Assembly (NCBI RefSeq): GCF_005222815.1
Contig: NZ_STGB01000001.1
Coordinates: 1,612,001 to 1,676,000, forward strand
Length of the DNA: 64,000 bases
Direction of reading: 5' to 3'
Source of the DNA: Roseomonas sp. AR75
GTDB taxonomy: Bacteria > Pseudomonadota > Alphaproteobacteria > Acetobacterales > Acetobacteraceae
A model generated the notes under the pieces. It made no database searches. It worked only from the letters and a program-made list of their open reading frames with translations, and was not told the DNA's origin. Shown piece after piece: positions 1 to 10,934 of this stretch; the first letter of the stretch is position 1, and every line of letters begins with the position of its first letter. The position numbers and the translations under genes are program-made.

Positions 1-805
1 AGTAGCCCTTGCGCTCCATCTTGCGGCGGTAGAATTCCAGCGACTGGTGGATGTAGTGGTTCTGCAGGATGCGGAATTCGCCGAGCCGCGCGGCGAAGCG
101 GTTCTCGACGTAGAAGTTGCCCTTCACCTCCGGCAGGCCGTCCAGCGGCAGCACGCTGCGGCCCTCCACGTCGTGGATGTGGATGTGCATCCGCAGGAAG
201 GCGCGGCTGCGGACGATGCCCTTGGCATGCCAGGGCTGCTCCTTGTCCGGGATGGAGGGCCGGCGCGACATGTCCTCGGACCGCAGGCAGCCGGGCACCA
301 CCTGGGGCGGCTGGCTGACGTTGCCGCCGGTGCCGAACACCACCCAGGGCACTGCCACCTGCCCGACATCGGCCGGCAGGCGGCGCAGGAAATCGGCGAT
401 GGGCAGCGGGCCGGTGGCGTGCATGAACTCGTCCATGTCCTGCAGGATCACCCATTCGGACTGGTTCAGCGCAGGCTCCACGAACAGCTTGCGAAGTTCG
501 GTCGAGCTGCCCGTCGCATCGGGCAGCACGGTCACGGTCACGAGTCCGGCGCGGATATGGTCCTCGATCCGGCTGCGCCAGTCGTCGGTGCTGCCGTGAT
601 CCACGAGGTAGAAGTGCTCGACGCCCTCGCGCAGGTGGATCTCGATCCATTCGCGGATCGAGTGTCCCTCGTTCTGCATGATGGCATAGGCCGAGAGGAA
701 ATGGCGCGGGCGGTGATGGACCCGCCGCAGCGCGCGGTTCAGCCGCGAGCGGAGCCCGCGCAGCTTCGATACCGCGAAGGCCTTCAGTCCTGCTTCACGG
801 GCCAT
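1..805 (-). CDS. Glycosyltransferase family 2-like protein, 3' end beyond the window
   Basis: 268 residues are visible; the C-terminus lies beyond base 1. The protein has the layout of bacterial Glyco_tranf_2_4-type enzymes: AIMQNEGHSIREWIEIH near residue 37, a DHGSTDDW segment, and a QDMDEFMH motif that supplies the DxD-like metal/nucleotide-sugar site. It lacks a signal peptide and is probably cytosolic. It is a clear paralog of the next gene, aligning residue for residue from the start through the final YRRKMERKGY. The start ATG at 805 is chosen because the frame meets a stop about 20 bases upstream and because it aligns exactly with the paralog's start. The acceptor and sugar donor cannot be deduced. 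Confidence 0.85.
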   Translation of the reverse strand, partial: MAREAGLKAFAVSKLRGLRSRLNRALRRVHHRPRHFLSAYAIMQNEGHSIREWIEIHLREGVEHFYLVDHGSTDDWRSRIEDHIRAGLVTVTVLPDATGSSTELRKLFVEPALNQSEWVILQDMDEFMHATGPLPIADFLRRLPADVGQVAVPWVVFGTGGNVSQPPQVVPGCLRSEDMSRRPSIPDKEQPWHAKGIVRSRAFLRMHIHIHDVEGRSVLPLDGLPEVKGNFYVENRFAARLGEFRILQNHYIHQSLEFYRRKMERKGY

Positions 806-990
806 CGACCCTACCCCGACTCTTTGTCACGAATGTGCAACGTCGAACTTTTCCCGCGCACGAGCGGGGGAAGCCCTGCCCGCCTGCGCGGGTGTGGAGG
901 CTCATGTCGGAAGGTGCGGCGAAAGACAAGCCTGCAGGCTGTCGACCACTGCGCCCGCCGCTTCACGCACAGCGGTCCGGACGGATCGGC

Positions 991-1944
991 TCAGGATGCG
1001 ACCAGCTTCTCCGCCGGGGCGGCGGCATCGGCGTCCGGATGGCGGTCGAGCAGCAGCGTGTTCCGCACGGCGTTCAGCCGCGCCTCCTCCCGCTCGAAGC
1101 GCTCCATCGTGTAGCTCCTGACGCCGCGGTTGGTCTCCAGCCAGTAGCCGCGCCGCTGCATCTTGCGCCGATAGAAGTCCAGCGACTGATGCACATAGTG
1201 GTTCTGCAGGATGCGGAAATCGGCGATGCGCTGTGCGTGGCGGTTCTCGATGTAGAATCGGCCGCCGACCTCCGGCAGGTCGTCCAGCGGCAGGACGGTG
1301 CGGCCCGCGACCTCATGGATATGGGCGTGCATCCGGCGCAGGTCGCGCGCGCGCACGATGCTCTTCACATGCCAAGGAAGGTCCGCGTCGCGTGTGGCCG
1401 CACGCAGCGCCATGTCCTCGGCGCGGGTGCAGCCGGCGACGACCCCTGGCGGCTGGCGGAGATTGCCGGCGGTGCCGAACACCACCCAGGGCACCACGAC
1501 CTGCGACACGTCCGGCGGCAGGCGGCGCAGGAAGTCCGGCATGGCGAGCCGGCCGGTCGCATGGGTGAACTCGTCCAGGTCCTGCAGGATCAGCCATTCG
1601 GCGCCGTCGAGCGCGAAATCCGCATGCAGCACGCGCAGCCTGTCGAGGCTGCCCTCGGCCGGCAGCGTCCTTGCCGTCACCCGTCCCGCGCGGATGTGGT
1701 CGGCGACCTGGCCGCGCCAGTCATCGGTGCTGCCGTGGTCGAGCAGGAAGAAGTGCTGCACGCCTTCGCGCAGGTGGATGTCCATCCATTCCCGGATGAC
1801 ATGCGCCTCGTTCTGCATGATGGCGAAGATGCCGAGGAAGTGCCGCGGGCGGTGATGGATCCGGCGGAGGGCGCGGCGCAGCCGCCAGGTCAGGCCGCTG
1901 CGCCGGCGCGCAAGCTGGTCCCGCAATGCGGTGGCGATGTTCAT
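991..1944 (-). CDS. Glycosyltransferase family 2-like protein, tandem paralog
   Basis: 317 residues. FAIMQNEAHVIREWMDIH (about residue 37), DHGSTDDW and QDLDEFTHATG match the GT-A-type glycosyltransferase family with a DxD-like motif. A downstream YIENRHAQRI/RRKMQRRGYW region is shared with the neighbouring paralog. The frame stays open upstream to 2046, but the ATG at 1944 is preferred because the first 28 residues then line up exactly with the paralog (both reach ALRRxHHRPRHF at the same distance). The two genes lie head to tail with 185 bases between them and likely arose by tandem duplication. They probably modify a surface polysaccharide or glycan, but nothing nearby fixes the substrate. 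Confidence 0.85.
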   Translation of the reverse strand: MNIATALRDQLARRRSGLTWRLRRALRRIHHRPRHFLGIFAIMQNEAHVIREWMDIHLREGVQHFFLLDHGSTDDWRGQVADHIRAGRVTARTLPAEGSLDRLRVLHADFALDGAEWLILQDLDEFTHATGRLAMPDFLRRLPPDVSQVVVPWVVFGTAGNLRQPPGVVAGCTRAEDMALRAATRDADLPWHVKSIVRARDLRRMHAHIHEVAGRTVLPLDDLPEVGGRFYIENRHAQRIADFRILQNHYVHQSLDFYRRKMQRRGYWLETNRGVRSYTMERFEREEARLNAVRNTLLLDRHPDADAAAPAEKLVAS

Positions 1945-2073
1945 GCGCGCAGGAAGTCCAGGGCTCCCGGCGTGAGCCACAACGCCGGCGGGTCCTCCGC
2001 CATGCGCCCTCCACGCCCGGTGGCACTGATACTGAGGAAGTTTCAATCCCGAGGCAAGATGATGGCGCCGGCG

Positions 2074-4350
<2,277 letters not shown>

Positions 4351-4383
4351 CCCGCCGTTGTAGCGGCAAGGTGACGCCGCCCG

Positions 4384-6810
4384 CTACCGCTCCGCGAGGG
4401 CCAGCCTGACCGCCGCCGCGGCTTCGTCGCCACGGCAGGGCTTGGGCAGCACGGCCGCGCGGGCGTAGCGCGGCGGCAGGACCAGGCGCGGCTCGTAGCC
4501 CGTGGTGAAGACGATGGGCACGCCCTGCTCCGTCAGGCGGTCCGCGATCGGGAAGACCGGGACGCCGTCGATGTCGATGTCGAGCAGCGCGGCGTCCGGC
4601 AGGGACGCGGCGATCGCCGCCTCGGCCTCCTCCATGCGGGCGACGGGGCCGAGCACCTCGGCGCCGGCGGCTTCCAGCCCGTCGGCCATCTCCATGGCGA
4701 CGAAGGCGGAATCCTCCACCACCAGGACCCGCGCGCCCTTCAGTTCCGTCGCGCGCGGCGGGGGCGTCGGCGCCGCGCCGGGGGCGGCCAGCGTGGCGAG
4801 CGGCAGGATGGCGCGCCAGCGCAGGCCGGCCGGGTCGAAGTCGAGCCGGCTCTCGCCGCCCAGCTCGCCGGCCAGGCCGCGCTCGATGACGAGGCTGCCG
4901 AAGCCGCGGCGGGCGGGCGGCGCCACCGGCGGCCCGCCCTGCTCGGCCCAGTCGAGCCGCAGCCGGTCGCCGGCGACCTGCCAGGAGAGGTGCACCTGCC
5001 CCGCATCGCCGCGCAGCGCGCCGTGCCGCGCAGCGTTGCTGGCGAGTTCCTGCAGCGCCAGGGCGAGGGCGAGCGCGGCGCGGGCGCGCAGGCGCAGCTC
5101 CGGCCCGTCGATGGCGATGCGCGGCGCGGCGACGGGCAGCGGGCGAAGCTGTTCCTCCGCCAGGCCGCGCAGCGAGGCGCCTTCCCAGCGGCCGAAGGCG
5201 AGCAGCCCCTGCGCCTGGGCCTGGCCGCGCAGCCGCGCATGCAGGCCGCCGAGCAGTGCCTCAAGCCCCAGCACGCCGGCGCCGTCCGGGGCGGCCAGCG
5301 CGTGGATGCGGGCGAGCATGGCCTTCACGCGATGATCCAGCTCGTTGAGGCGGGCATCCTGGCGCTGGCGGGCGCGGGCGCGTTCCTGCGCCACCTCCTC
5401 CATGCGGTGCAGCACGCTTTCCAGCAGCGCGACGCGCAGCGCCTCGGCGGCTTCCAGTTCCAGCGGCGACCAGCGATGCGCCGGCAGCGGGCCGGCGGCG
5501 CCGCGGCGGAACCACAGGATCGCGCGATCCTCCGGCAGGGCGAGGCGCAGGACGCCGATGCCGCGCTCGGCGGTCTCCGGGCAGGAATCGGCGATCTCGT
5601 CCAGCGCGACCACCCCGGCGGCGCCAGCCAGCGCCCGATGCAGCGCGTGCAGCGTGGCCGCGGGCGGTGCCGCGCCATCGGTCAGTGCTGCGTCGCCGGC
5701 CAGCACCGCGATGGCGGCATCCGGCAGGAAGGCGCGGAGGGGCGCGCGCTGCGCGCGCAGCCCCTCCTCCAGCGATGGCGCGGCGGCGAGGGCGGCAAGC
5801 AGCGCGGCCTCGGCGGCGACGAGGCGCGCGGCCTCCCCGGCCTCGGCGGCCTGGGACGCGGCCTCGATCTGGAGGGAGACGAGCTGGGCGAAGAGCTCGC
5901 AGCCCGCGCGGGTGGCCAGCGGCAGGTGGCGCGGCGCCGCGGCATGGCAGGCGAAGACGCCCCAGAGCCGGCCCTCGCGCAGCACCGGCAGGGTCATCGC
6001 CGCGCGCACCCCGGCGCGCAGCAGATCCGCCAGTTGCGCGGGCGAGGCGGCGCGCAGCCGGGCGAGCGCCAGGTCGGTCGGCGCGCCGGTCAGCGGCGAG
6101 AGCGGCGGATCGAGCGGCGCGGGGGTGCCGGCGGCATCCGGCACCAGGCGTGACCAGCCCTGCAGCTCCGTCTCCCGCGCGCGGTGCGGCGCCTGGAGGG
6201 CGGGGTCATGCGGCTCGGCGCCCGGCAGGCAACCGGCGCGCGCCACCAGGACGCTGCCGCCCTCGGGCGCGAGGCGATGGAGCGCGACGCTGTCGAAGCC
6301 GGTGAAGCCGCGCAGCGCCTCGACCGCGGCCTGGCAGAGGGAAGCGACATCGGGGGCGGCTTCGAGCCTGGCGGCCATGGCGGCGACGGCGGGGAGCGCG
6401 GCCTCCTCCCGCGGCGGCGCGGGCGGGCGCTCGAACTCCAGCAGCACGCCCGCCTCGCCATGCCGCGCCGAGACATCGAGCCGGGTGCCATCCGGCAGGG
6501 CGATGGCGGCGGCGTGCAGCTCGGCCTCGGGCGGCTGGGCGAGAAGCTGCATGACCTCCGCCAGCGCGGCGGGCGGCAGGAGATCGGCGAGCTTCATGCC
6601 CGGCCTCGGCGCGGCGCCGAGCAGCGCAGGGTCGCCGGCGCGCTGCAGCACCTCCAGCCGGCCGGGGTGGAGGACGAGGAGCAGGCCATGCGGCTGGATC
6701 GCGGGGGGCGGCGCGCCGGGCTCGGGCGCGCGCGGTTCCCCGCCGGATTCGGTGCCGGTCGGCGCGGGCGCCGCTACGGCCTTGATCCGGAAGGATGTCT
6801 CAAGCGACAT
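4384..6810 (-). CDS. Phytochrome-like HWE histidine kinase with C-terminal receiver, chromophore residues missing
   Basis: 808 residues. Domains: PAS_2 (IQPHG at 38-42), GAF (about 145-320, with GFDSVALHRLAP and LWGVFACH), a shortened PHY-like region (about 335-470), an HWE/HisKA_2 kinase (LDHRVK, phospho-His493; ELASNAARHG N-box, Asn592; GFGSLVIERG) and a receiver (VVED 697-700, phospho-acceptor Asp744, Lys790). Bacteriophytochromes attach biliverdin to a Cys upstream of IQPHG; here residues 1-37 contain no Cys. The GAF chromophore motifs are also changed: no DIP triad, and SPAQLADLL (256 on) stands where SPxHxxYL carries the essential His. The PHY tongue motif PRxSFExW is absent. It is probably a phytochrome-derived cytosolic sensor that no longer binds bilin. 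Its partner is unknown. Confidence 0.88.
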   Translation of the reverse strand: MSLETSFRIKAVAAPAPTGTESGGEPRAPEPGAPPPAIQPHGLLLVLHPGRLEVLQRAGDPALLGAAPRPGMKLADLLPPAALAEVMQLLAQPPEAELHAAAIALPDGTRLDVSARHGEAGVLLEFERPPAPPREEAALPAVAAMAARLEAAPDVASLCQAAVEALRGFTGFDSVALHRLAPEGGSVLVARAGCLPGAEPHDPALQAPHRARETELQGWSRLVPDAAGTPAPLDPPLSPLTGAPTDLALARLRAASPAQLADLLRAGVRAAMTLPVLREGRLWGVFACHAAAPRHLPLATRAGCELFAQLVSLQIEAASQAAEAGEAARLVAAEAALLAALAAAPSLEEGLRAQRAPLRAFLPDAAIAVLAGDAALTDGAAPPAATLHALHRALAGAAGVVALDEIADSCPETAERGIGVLRLALPEDRAILWFRRGAAGPLPAHRWSPLELEAAEALRVALLESVLHRMEEVAQERARARQRQDARLNELDHRVKAMLARIHALAAPDGAGVLGLEALLGGLHARLRGQAQAQGLLAFGRWEGASLRGLAEEQLRPLPVAAPRIAIDGPELRLRARAALALALALQELASNAARHGALRGDAGQVHLSWQVAGDRLRLDWAEQGGPPVAPPARRGFGSLVIERGLAGELGGESRLDFDPAGLRWRAILPLATLAAPGAAPTPPPRATELKGARVLVVEDSAFVAMEMADGLEAAGAEVLGPVARMEEAEAAIAASLPDAALLDIDIDGVPVFPIADRLTEQGVPIVFTTGYEPRLVLPPRYARAAVLPKPCRGDEAAAAVRLALAER

Positions 6811-6916
6811 GGCGCGAGGGCGGACGGCGCGTCACCCGACAGGTTTAGCCCAGATTCGCGCGCAGCCTGCGGCGGGGCGGGACTCAACTTGCCGTGAAGG
6901 ATTGTTTTCGGGGGTA

Positions 6917-7002
6917 TGGTGCGGTCGAGAAGATTCGAACTTCCACGGGGTTGCCCCCACCAGCACCTCAAGCTGGCGCGTCTACCATTCCGCCACGACC
7001 GC
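6917..7002 (-). tRNA. tRNA-Leu, anticodon GAG
   Basis: Read on the minus strand, the acceptor stem GCGGTCG pairs with CGACCGC, the anticodon stem CCAGC/GCTGG encloses the loop TTGAGGT (anticodon GAG, decoding CUC/CUU), a long variable arm (GGGGGCAACCCC) marks a class II tRNA, and the T arm contains GTTCGAATC. The discriminator A is followed by an encoded CCA. The gene sits in the gap between the sensor kinase and lipB. Confidence 0.96.
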
Positions 7003-7031
7003 AAAACCGGTAGAGGCGCGGCGTATAGACC

Positions 7032-7709
7032 ATGACATTCGACCCGACAACGCCCCTGGAGACGGCCCCGAAGGTGTCGTTCCGCGTCTCCGAGGGGCTG
7101 ACGCCCTATGCGGACGCGATGGCCGCGATGGAGGCGCGCGTGGCCGCGATCCGCGCCGGGGAGGCGGAGGAGCTCGTGTGGCTGGTGGAGCATCCGCCGA
7201 CCTACACGGCAGGGACCTCGGCGAAGCAGGAGGACCTGCTGGACCGGCGCTTCCCGGTGTTCGCGGCCGGGCGCGGGGGGCAGTGGACCTATCACGGGCC
7301 GGGGCAGCGGACGGGCTATGTGATGCTGGACCTGACCCGGCCGCATGGCGGCGTGCGGGCGCGGGACGTGCGGGAGTACGTGCACGGGCTGGAGGAATGG
7401 CTGATCCGGGCGCTCGACCATTTCGGCGTGCACGGCGAGCGGCGCGAGGGCCGCGTGGGCATCTGGGTGGCGGACCGGGTCCGGGGGACCGAGGACAAGA
7501 TCGGCGCCTTGGGCGTGCGGGTGACGCGGTGGGTGAGCTGGCACGGGGTGGCGCTGAACGTGGACCCGGACCTGTCCCATTTCGGCGGCATCGTGCCCTG
7601 CGGGGTGCCGGAGCATGGGGTGACGAGCCTGCACAAGCTGGGCGTGCTGGCGACGATGGAAGAGGCCGACGCGGCACTGATGGCCGCGTGGGGGGACGTG
7701 TTCGGGTAG
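7032..7709 (+). CDS. lipB: Lipoyl(octanoyl) transferase
   Basis: 225 residues, typical LipB length. LipB moves the octanoyl group from acyl carrier protein to the lipoyl domains of 2-oxoacid dehydrogenases and glycine cleavage H protein. Visible motifs are EHPPTYTAG (54-61), the substrate-binding [12 protein letters not shown] (81-92), the catalytic Lys156 in [11 protein letters not shown] and the acyl-accepting Cys190 in GIVPCGV. The ATG at 7032 lies just after the tRNA-Leu gene, transcribed the other way. The enzyme acts in the cytosol. No associated lipA is visible. Confidence 0.97.
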   Translation: MTFDPTTPLETAPKVSFRVSEGLTPYADAMAAMEARVAAIRAGEAEELVWLVEHPPTYTAGTSAKQEDLLDRRFPVFAAGRGGQWTYHGPGQRTGYVMLDLTRPHGGVRARDVREYVHGLEEWLIRALDHFGVHGERREGRVGIWVADRVRGTEDKIGALGVRVTRWVSWHGVALNVDPDLSHFGGIVPCGVPEHGVTSLHKLGVLATMEEADAALMAAWGDVFG

Positions 7710-7881
7710 CCCTGTAGGCCTGCGTCTCGCGCTGCCTCGTTTGGCAAAGCCAGGTTTGGCGCGTGGGAGTGCAGCGCCCCCGTTGCACGCTTTGCCGCCT
7801 TGACGCAGCGCAAGGACGCCGCCCCGCGCCGCGCCTAGCTCTCACACGCGGCGCGCTCGTGGCGCTGCGGAGACAATACGC

Positions 7882-9036
7882 ATGCGCCTTCGGCTGGTTC
7901 TGGCAGTCACGGCCCTTCTGGCGGCAGGCGCCGGCGGGGGGTGGTGGTATGCGACGCAGCGGCCGCTGCCCGTGCCGGTCGCAGCCGTCGCCGAGGACGT
8001 GCCGGTGACCGTGTTCGGGCTGGGCGCGGTCGAGGCGCGCGTGCTCTCGCGCGTCGGGTTCGAGGTGCCGGGGCGGCTGGTCGCGGTGCTGGCCGATCAT
8101 GGCGACCAGGTGCGCGCCGGCGCGCCGCTCGCCCGGCTCGACCCGGAAAGCCAGGAGGCGCGCGTCGCGAAGGCGGAAGCGGCGGTGCTCTCGGCCGATG
8201 CCGCGGCGGAACGGGCGGAGGCGCAGCGGGAGCGGGCCGAGGCGATCCTCGCCCAGCGCCAGTCCACCGCACGCCGGCGGCGGGAACTCGCGGCGCGCGG
8301 CGCCGGCAGCGCGGAGGCAGCCGAGCTGGCCGAGACGGAGGCGCTCGCCGCGCAGGCGGACCTGGCGGTGAACCGCGCCGATGCCGCGCTCGCCCGCGGC
8401 GCGCAGGCCGAGTCGCGCGCGACGCTGCGCGCCGAACAGACCGCGCTGGCCAAGCACACGCTGACGGCGCCCTTCGACGCGGTGGTCATCGCACGCACGC
8501 GCGAGCCGGGGGCCGCGCTCAATGCCGGCGAGGCGGTGTTCACGCTGGTGGCACCCGACAGCATCTGGGCGCTGGCCTATGTGGACGAGGGCCGCGCGGG
8601 CGACCTGGCGCTCGGCCAGCCGGCGATGGTGACGCTGCGCAGCCGGCCCGGCAGCGCGGTGCGCGCCCAGGTGGTGCGCATCGGGCTGGAGGCGGACCGG
8701 GCGACGGAGGAGCGGCGCGTGCATGTCCGCTGCCTGAGCTGCCCCGCCATGCCCGTGATCGGCGAACAGGCGGAGGTCGTGATCGAGACCGGCCGCCTGC
8801 CGCGCGCGCGACTGATCCCGGAAAGCGCCGTGCATGGCTTCGATGGCGCCGGGGGCGAGGTCTGGACCGTGGAGGATGGGCGGCTCGCGCGGCGCAGCGT
8901 GCGCTTCGCGGCGCGGCTGATGGATGGTCGCGTTGCATTGACGGCCGAGGGGCTGCCCGAAGCGATTCCCGTGGCGGTGCAGGTCGGGCCTGGCTTCGCC
9001 GAGGCACGCCCCGCACGGCCGGTGATCAGGCGATGA
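7882..9036 (+). CDS. HlyD/DevB-type periplasmic adaptor (membrane fusion protein) of an ABC exporter
   Basis: 384 residues. An N-terminal hydrophobic segment (about residues 4-24) anchors or exports the protein. It is followed by a biotinyl-lipoyl-like half motif (VRAGAPLARLDPE), a long Ala/Glu/Arg-rich coiled-coil hairpin (about 90-185) and a beta-barrel with the second lipoyl half (APFDAVVIARTREPGAAL). This is the classical adaptor layout bridging inner membrane exporter and outer membrane. It is the first gene of a three-gene operon: its stop overlaps the permease start in ATGA. A Cys pair in RCLSCPAMPVIG is unusual for such adaptors. The substrate is unknown. Confidence 0.9.
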   Translation: MRLRLVLAVTALLAAGAGGGWWYATQRPLPVPVAAVAEDVPVTVFGLGAVEARVLSRVGFEVPGRLVAVLADHGDQVRAGAPLARLDPESQEARVAKAEAAVLSADAAAERAEAQRERAEAILAQRQSTARRRRELAARGAGSAEAAELAETEALAAQADLAVNRADAALARGAQAESRATLRAEQTALAKHTLTAPFDAVVIARTREPGAALNAGEAVFTLVAPDSIWALAYVDEGRAGDLALGQPAMVTLRSRPGSAVRAQVVRIGLEADRATEERRVHVRCLSCPAMPVIGEQAEVVIETGRLPRARLIPESAVHGFDGAGGEVWTVEDGRLARRSVRFAARLMDGRVALTAEGLPEAIPVAVQVGPGFAEARPARPVIRR

Positions 9037-10166
9037 ACCTCGCGCTGGCGGATATCCGGCACAATCTCGGCCGCTTCCTGATGACCGGCGTCGGGCTCGG
9101 GCTGCTCATGGCAGTCGCGCTCTCCATGGTCGGCATCTACCAGGGCGTGGTGGCGGAAGCGCTGGCGCTGTCGCGCAGCCTGCGCGCCGACCTGTGGGTG
9201 GTGGAGGAAGGCACGCGCGGACCCTTCGCGGAATCGTCGCGCATTCCCGGCGACGTGCGCGCGATGGTGGCGCGCCTGCCGGGCGTGGCGGATGCCGGCG
9301 CCATCACGCTGAGCACGACGGAGATGCAGGCGCCGCAGGGCATCATCCGCGTGCAGGTGATGGGCTACGAACCGGGCCGGCCGGGCGGGCCGGCGGCGAT
9401 CGCGAGCGGCCGGGCGCTCGGCGGCGTGCGGCGCGAGATGGTGGCCGATGCGCGCGCGGGGCTGCGGCTCGGCGCGGTGGTGACGATCGGCGGCGACCGC
9501 TATCGCGTGGTCGGCACGACGCGCGGGCTGGTCGCATCGGGCGGCGACCCGCTGGTGTTCGTCCATCTGCGCGATGCGCAGGAGCTGCAGTTCAAGCTGG
9601 CGCCTGCGGCGGCGCGCCGGGCCGTGGCGGCGGGCGGCGCAGCCGGCTCCATCGACACGGTGAACGCCGTGATCGCACGGCTTTCGCCAGATGCCGATCC
9701 GGATGGCGTGGCCGGGACCGCGCGGCGATGGAAGCACCTGTCGGCGCTGACCGACGCGGAGCAGTCCGCGCTGCTCACGCGCTCCGTCGTGAACCGCGCG
9801 CGGGTGCAGCTCGGCATGTTCACCGTCGTGCTGCTGTTCGTCTCCGCGGTGATCATCGCGCTGATCATCTACACCATGACGATGGACAAGCTGCGGGAGA
9901 TCGCGACGCTGAAGCTGATCGGCGCGCCGGACCGGACGATCGTCGGCCTGGTGCTGCAGCAGGCGCTGCTGCTCGGCGGCGCAGGCTTCGCGGCCGCGAC
10001 GGCGCTGGTCTTCGCCGCGCGCGACGTCTTCCCGCGCACCGTGGCGCTTGGCGTGGCGGAGGTGTCCGCGATGGCGGGGGTGATCGGGCTGATCTGCATC
10101 CTCGGCAGCCTCGTCTCGATCCGCGCGGCGCTGCGCATCGAGCCGGCGCAGGCGCTGGGGGGCTGA
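9033..10166 (+). CDS. FtsX/DevC-type ABC transporter permease
   Basis: 377 residues. The N-terminal membrane segment (FLMTGVGLGLLMAVALSMVG) is followed by a periplasmic domain of about 220 residues and three C-terminal membrane helices near 260-375. A cytoplasmic loop TMDKLREIATLKLIGAP matches the FtsX-domain coupling helix of MacB/DevC permeases. Type VII ABC permeases of this kind act as mechanotransmitters driving export of periplasmic substrates through an adaptor. The start ATG at 9033 overlaps the adaptor stop by 4 bases, indicating translational coupling. Confidence 0.9.
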   Translation: MNLALADIRHNLGRFLMTGVGLGLLMAVALSMVGIYQGVVAEALALSRSLRADLWVVEEGTRGPFAESSRIPGDVRAMVARLPGVADAGAITLSTTEMQAPQGIIRVQVMGYEPGRPGGPAAIASGRALGGVRREMVADARAGLRLGAVVTIGGDRYRVVGTTRGLVASGGDPLVFVHLRDAQELQFKLAPAAARRAVAAGGAAGSIDTVNAVIARLSPDADPDGVAGTARRWKHLSALTDAEQSALLTRSVVNRARVQLGMFTVVLLFVSAVIIALIIYTMTMDKLREIATLKLIGAPDRTIVGLVLQQALLLGGAGFAAATALVFAARDVFPRTVALGVAEVSAMAGVIGLICILGSLVSIRAALRIEPAQALGG

Positions 10167-10171
10167 GGCGC

Positions 10172-10870
10172 ATGGCGCCGCTGGTGCAGCTGGAGGCGGT
10201 CAGCAAGGTGTTCGGCACCGGCGAGACGGCGGTGCGTGCGCTGACGGAAGTCGATCTGGCGGTGGAGGCGGGCGAGGTGGTGGGGCTGAAGGGCCCCTCC
10301 GGCAGCGGCAAGTCGACGCTGCTGAACGTCGTGGCCTGCATCCTGGAGCCGAGCAGCGGGCGCCTGCTGCTGGACGGGCAGGTGGTGTGGGATGGGCGCT
10401 ACCGCATCGGCGATCTGCGCCGGCTGCGGCGCGAGAGGATCGGCTTCATCTTCCAGTTCCACAACCTGCTGCCTTTCCTTGACGCGACGGAGAATGTCGC
10501 GCTGCCGATGACGCTCGCCGGCACGGATCCGGGGGCGGCGCGGGCGCGGGCGCGGGAGTTGCTGGACTATCTGCAGATCGGCCGGCGCGCTTCCGCCATG
10601 CCGTCCCGCCTGTCGGGCGGTGAGGCGCAGCGCGTCGCGATCGCGCGCGCGCTGGCCAACCGGCCGCGGGTGATCCTGGCCGACGAGCCGACGGCGGCAC
10701 TCGATTCCGAACGGGCACGCGTGGTGATGGACCTGCTGCGCCAGGTCGCGCGCGACCAGCAGGCCGCGGTCCTCGTCGTGACGCATGACGAGAAGATCTT
10801 CGACCGCTTCGACCGCATGGTCGCGCTGCGCGACGGGCGCGTCGAGCAGGTGGAGGCGCGCGCCGCGTGA
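10172..10870 (+). CDS. ABC transporter ATP-binding protein of the MacB/DevA/LolD class
   Basis: 232 residues. All nucleotide-binding motifs are present: Walker A GPSGSGKST (about 47-55), a Q-loop region FIFQFHNLLPF, signature LSGGEAQRVAIARAL, Walker B VILADEPTAALD and the H-loop VVTHD. The sequence resembles LolD/MacB/DevA ATPases that pair with FtsX-type permeases. It starts 5 bases after the permease stop, so the adaptor, permease and ATPase form a complete exporter lacking only the outer membrane channel. A strong hairpin follows the gene. Confidence 0.93.
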   Translation: MAPLVQLEAVSKVFGTGETAVRALTEVDLAVEAGEVVGLKGPSGSGKSTLLNVVACILEPSSGRLLLDGQVVWDGRYRIGDLRRLRRERIGFIFQFHNLLPFLDATENVALPMTLAGTDPGAARARARELLDYLQIGRRASAMPSRLSGGEAQRVAIARALANRPRVILADEPTAALDSERARVVMDLLRQVARDQQAAVLVVTHDEKIFDRFDRMVALRDGRVEQVEARAA

Positions 10871-10882
10871 GCGGTGAAGCGA

Positions 10883-10903
10883 GTGGCGGCGTAGCGCCGC
10901 CAC
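10883..10903 (+). terminator. Hairpin after the ABC export operon
   Basis: A perfect 9-bp stem, GTGGCGGCG and CGCCGCCAC, with the three-base loop TAG. It sits 12 bases past the ATPase stop and before the convergent flavoenzyme gene, so it may serve both strands. There is no strong T run. Confidence 0.6.
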
Positions 10904-10934
10904 CCTGTCCGGCTCGCGCCGCCTGGCTACGGCC

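Noticed and set aside
4990..7717. Long plus-strand frames opposite the sensor kinase, one continuing through the tRNA and into lipB
   Set aside because: They read through the tRNA gene and the wrong frame of lipB, with no recognisable domain.
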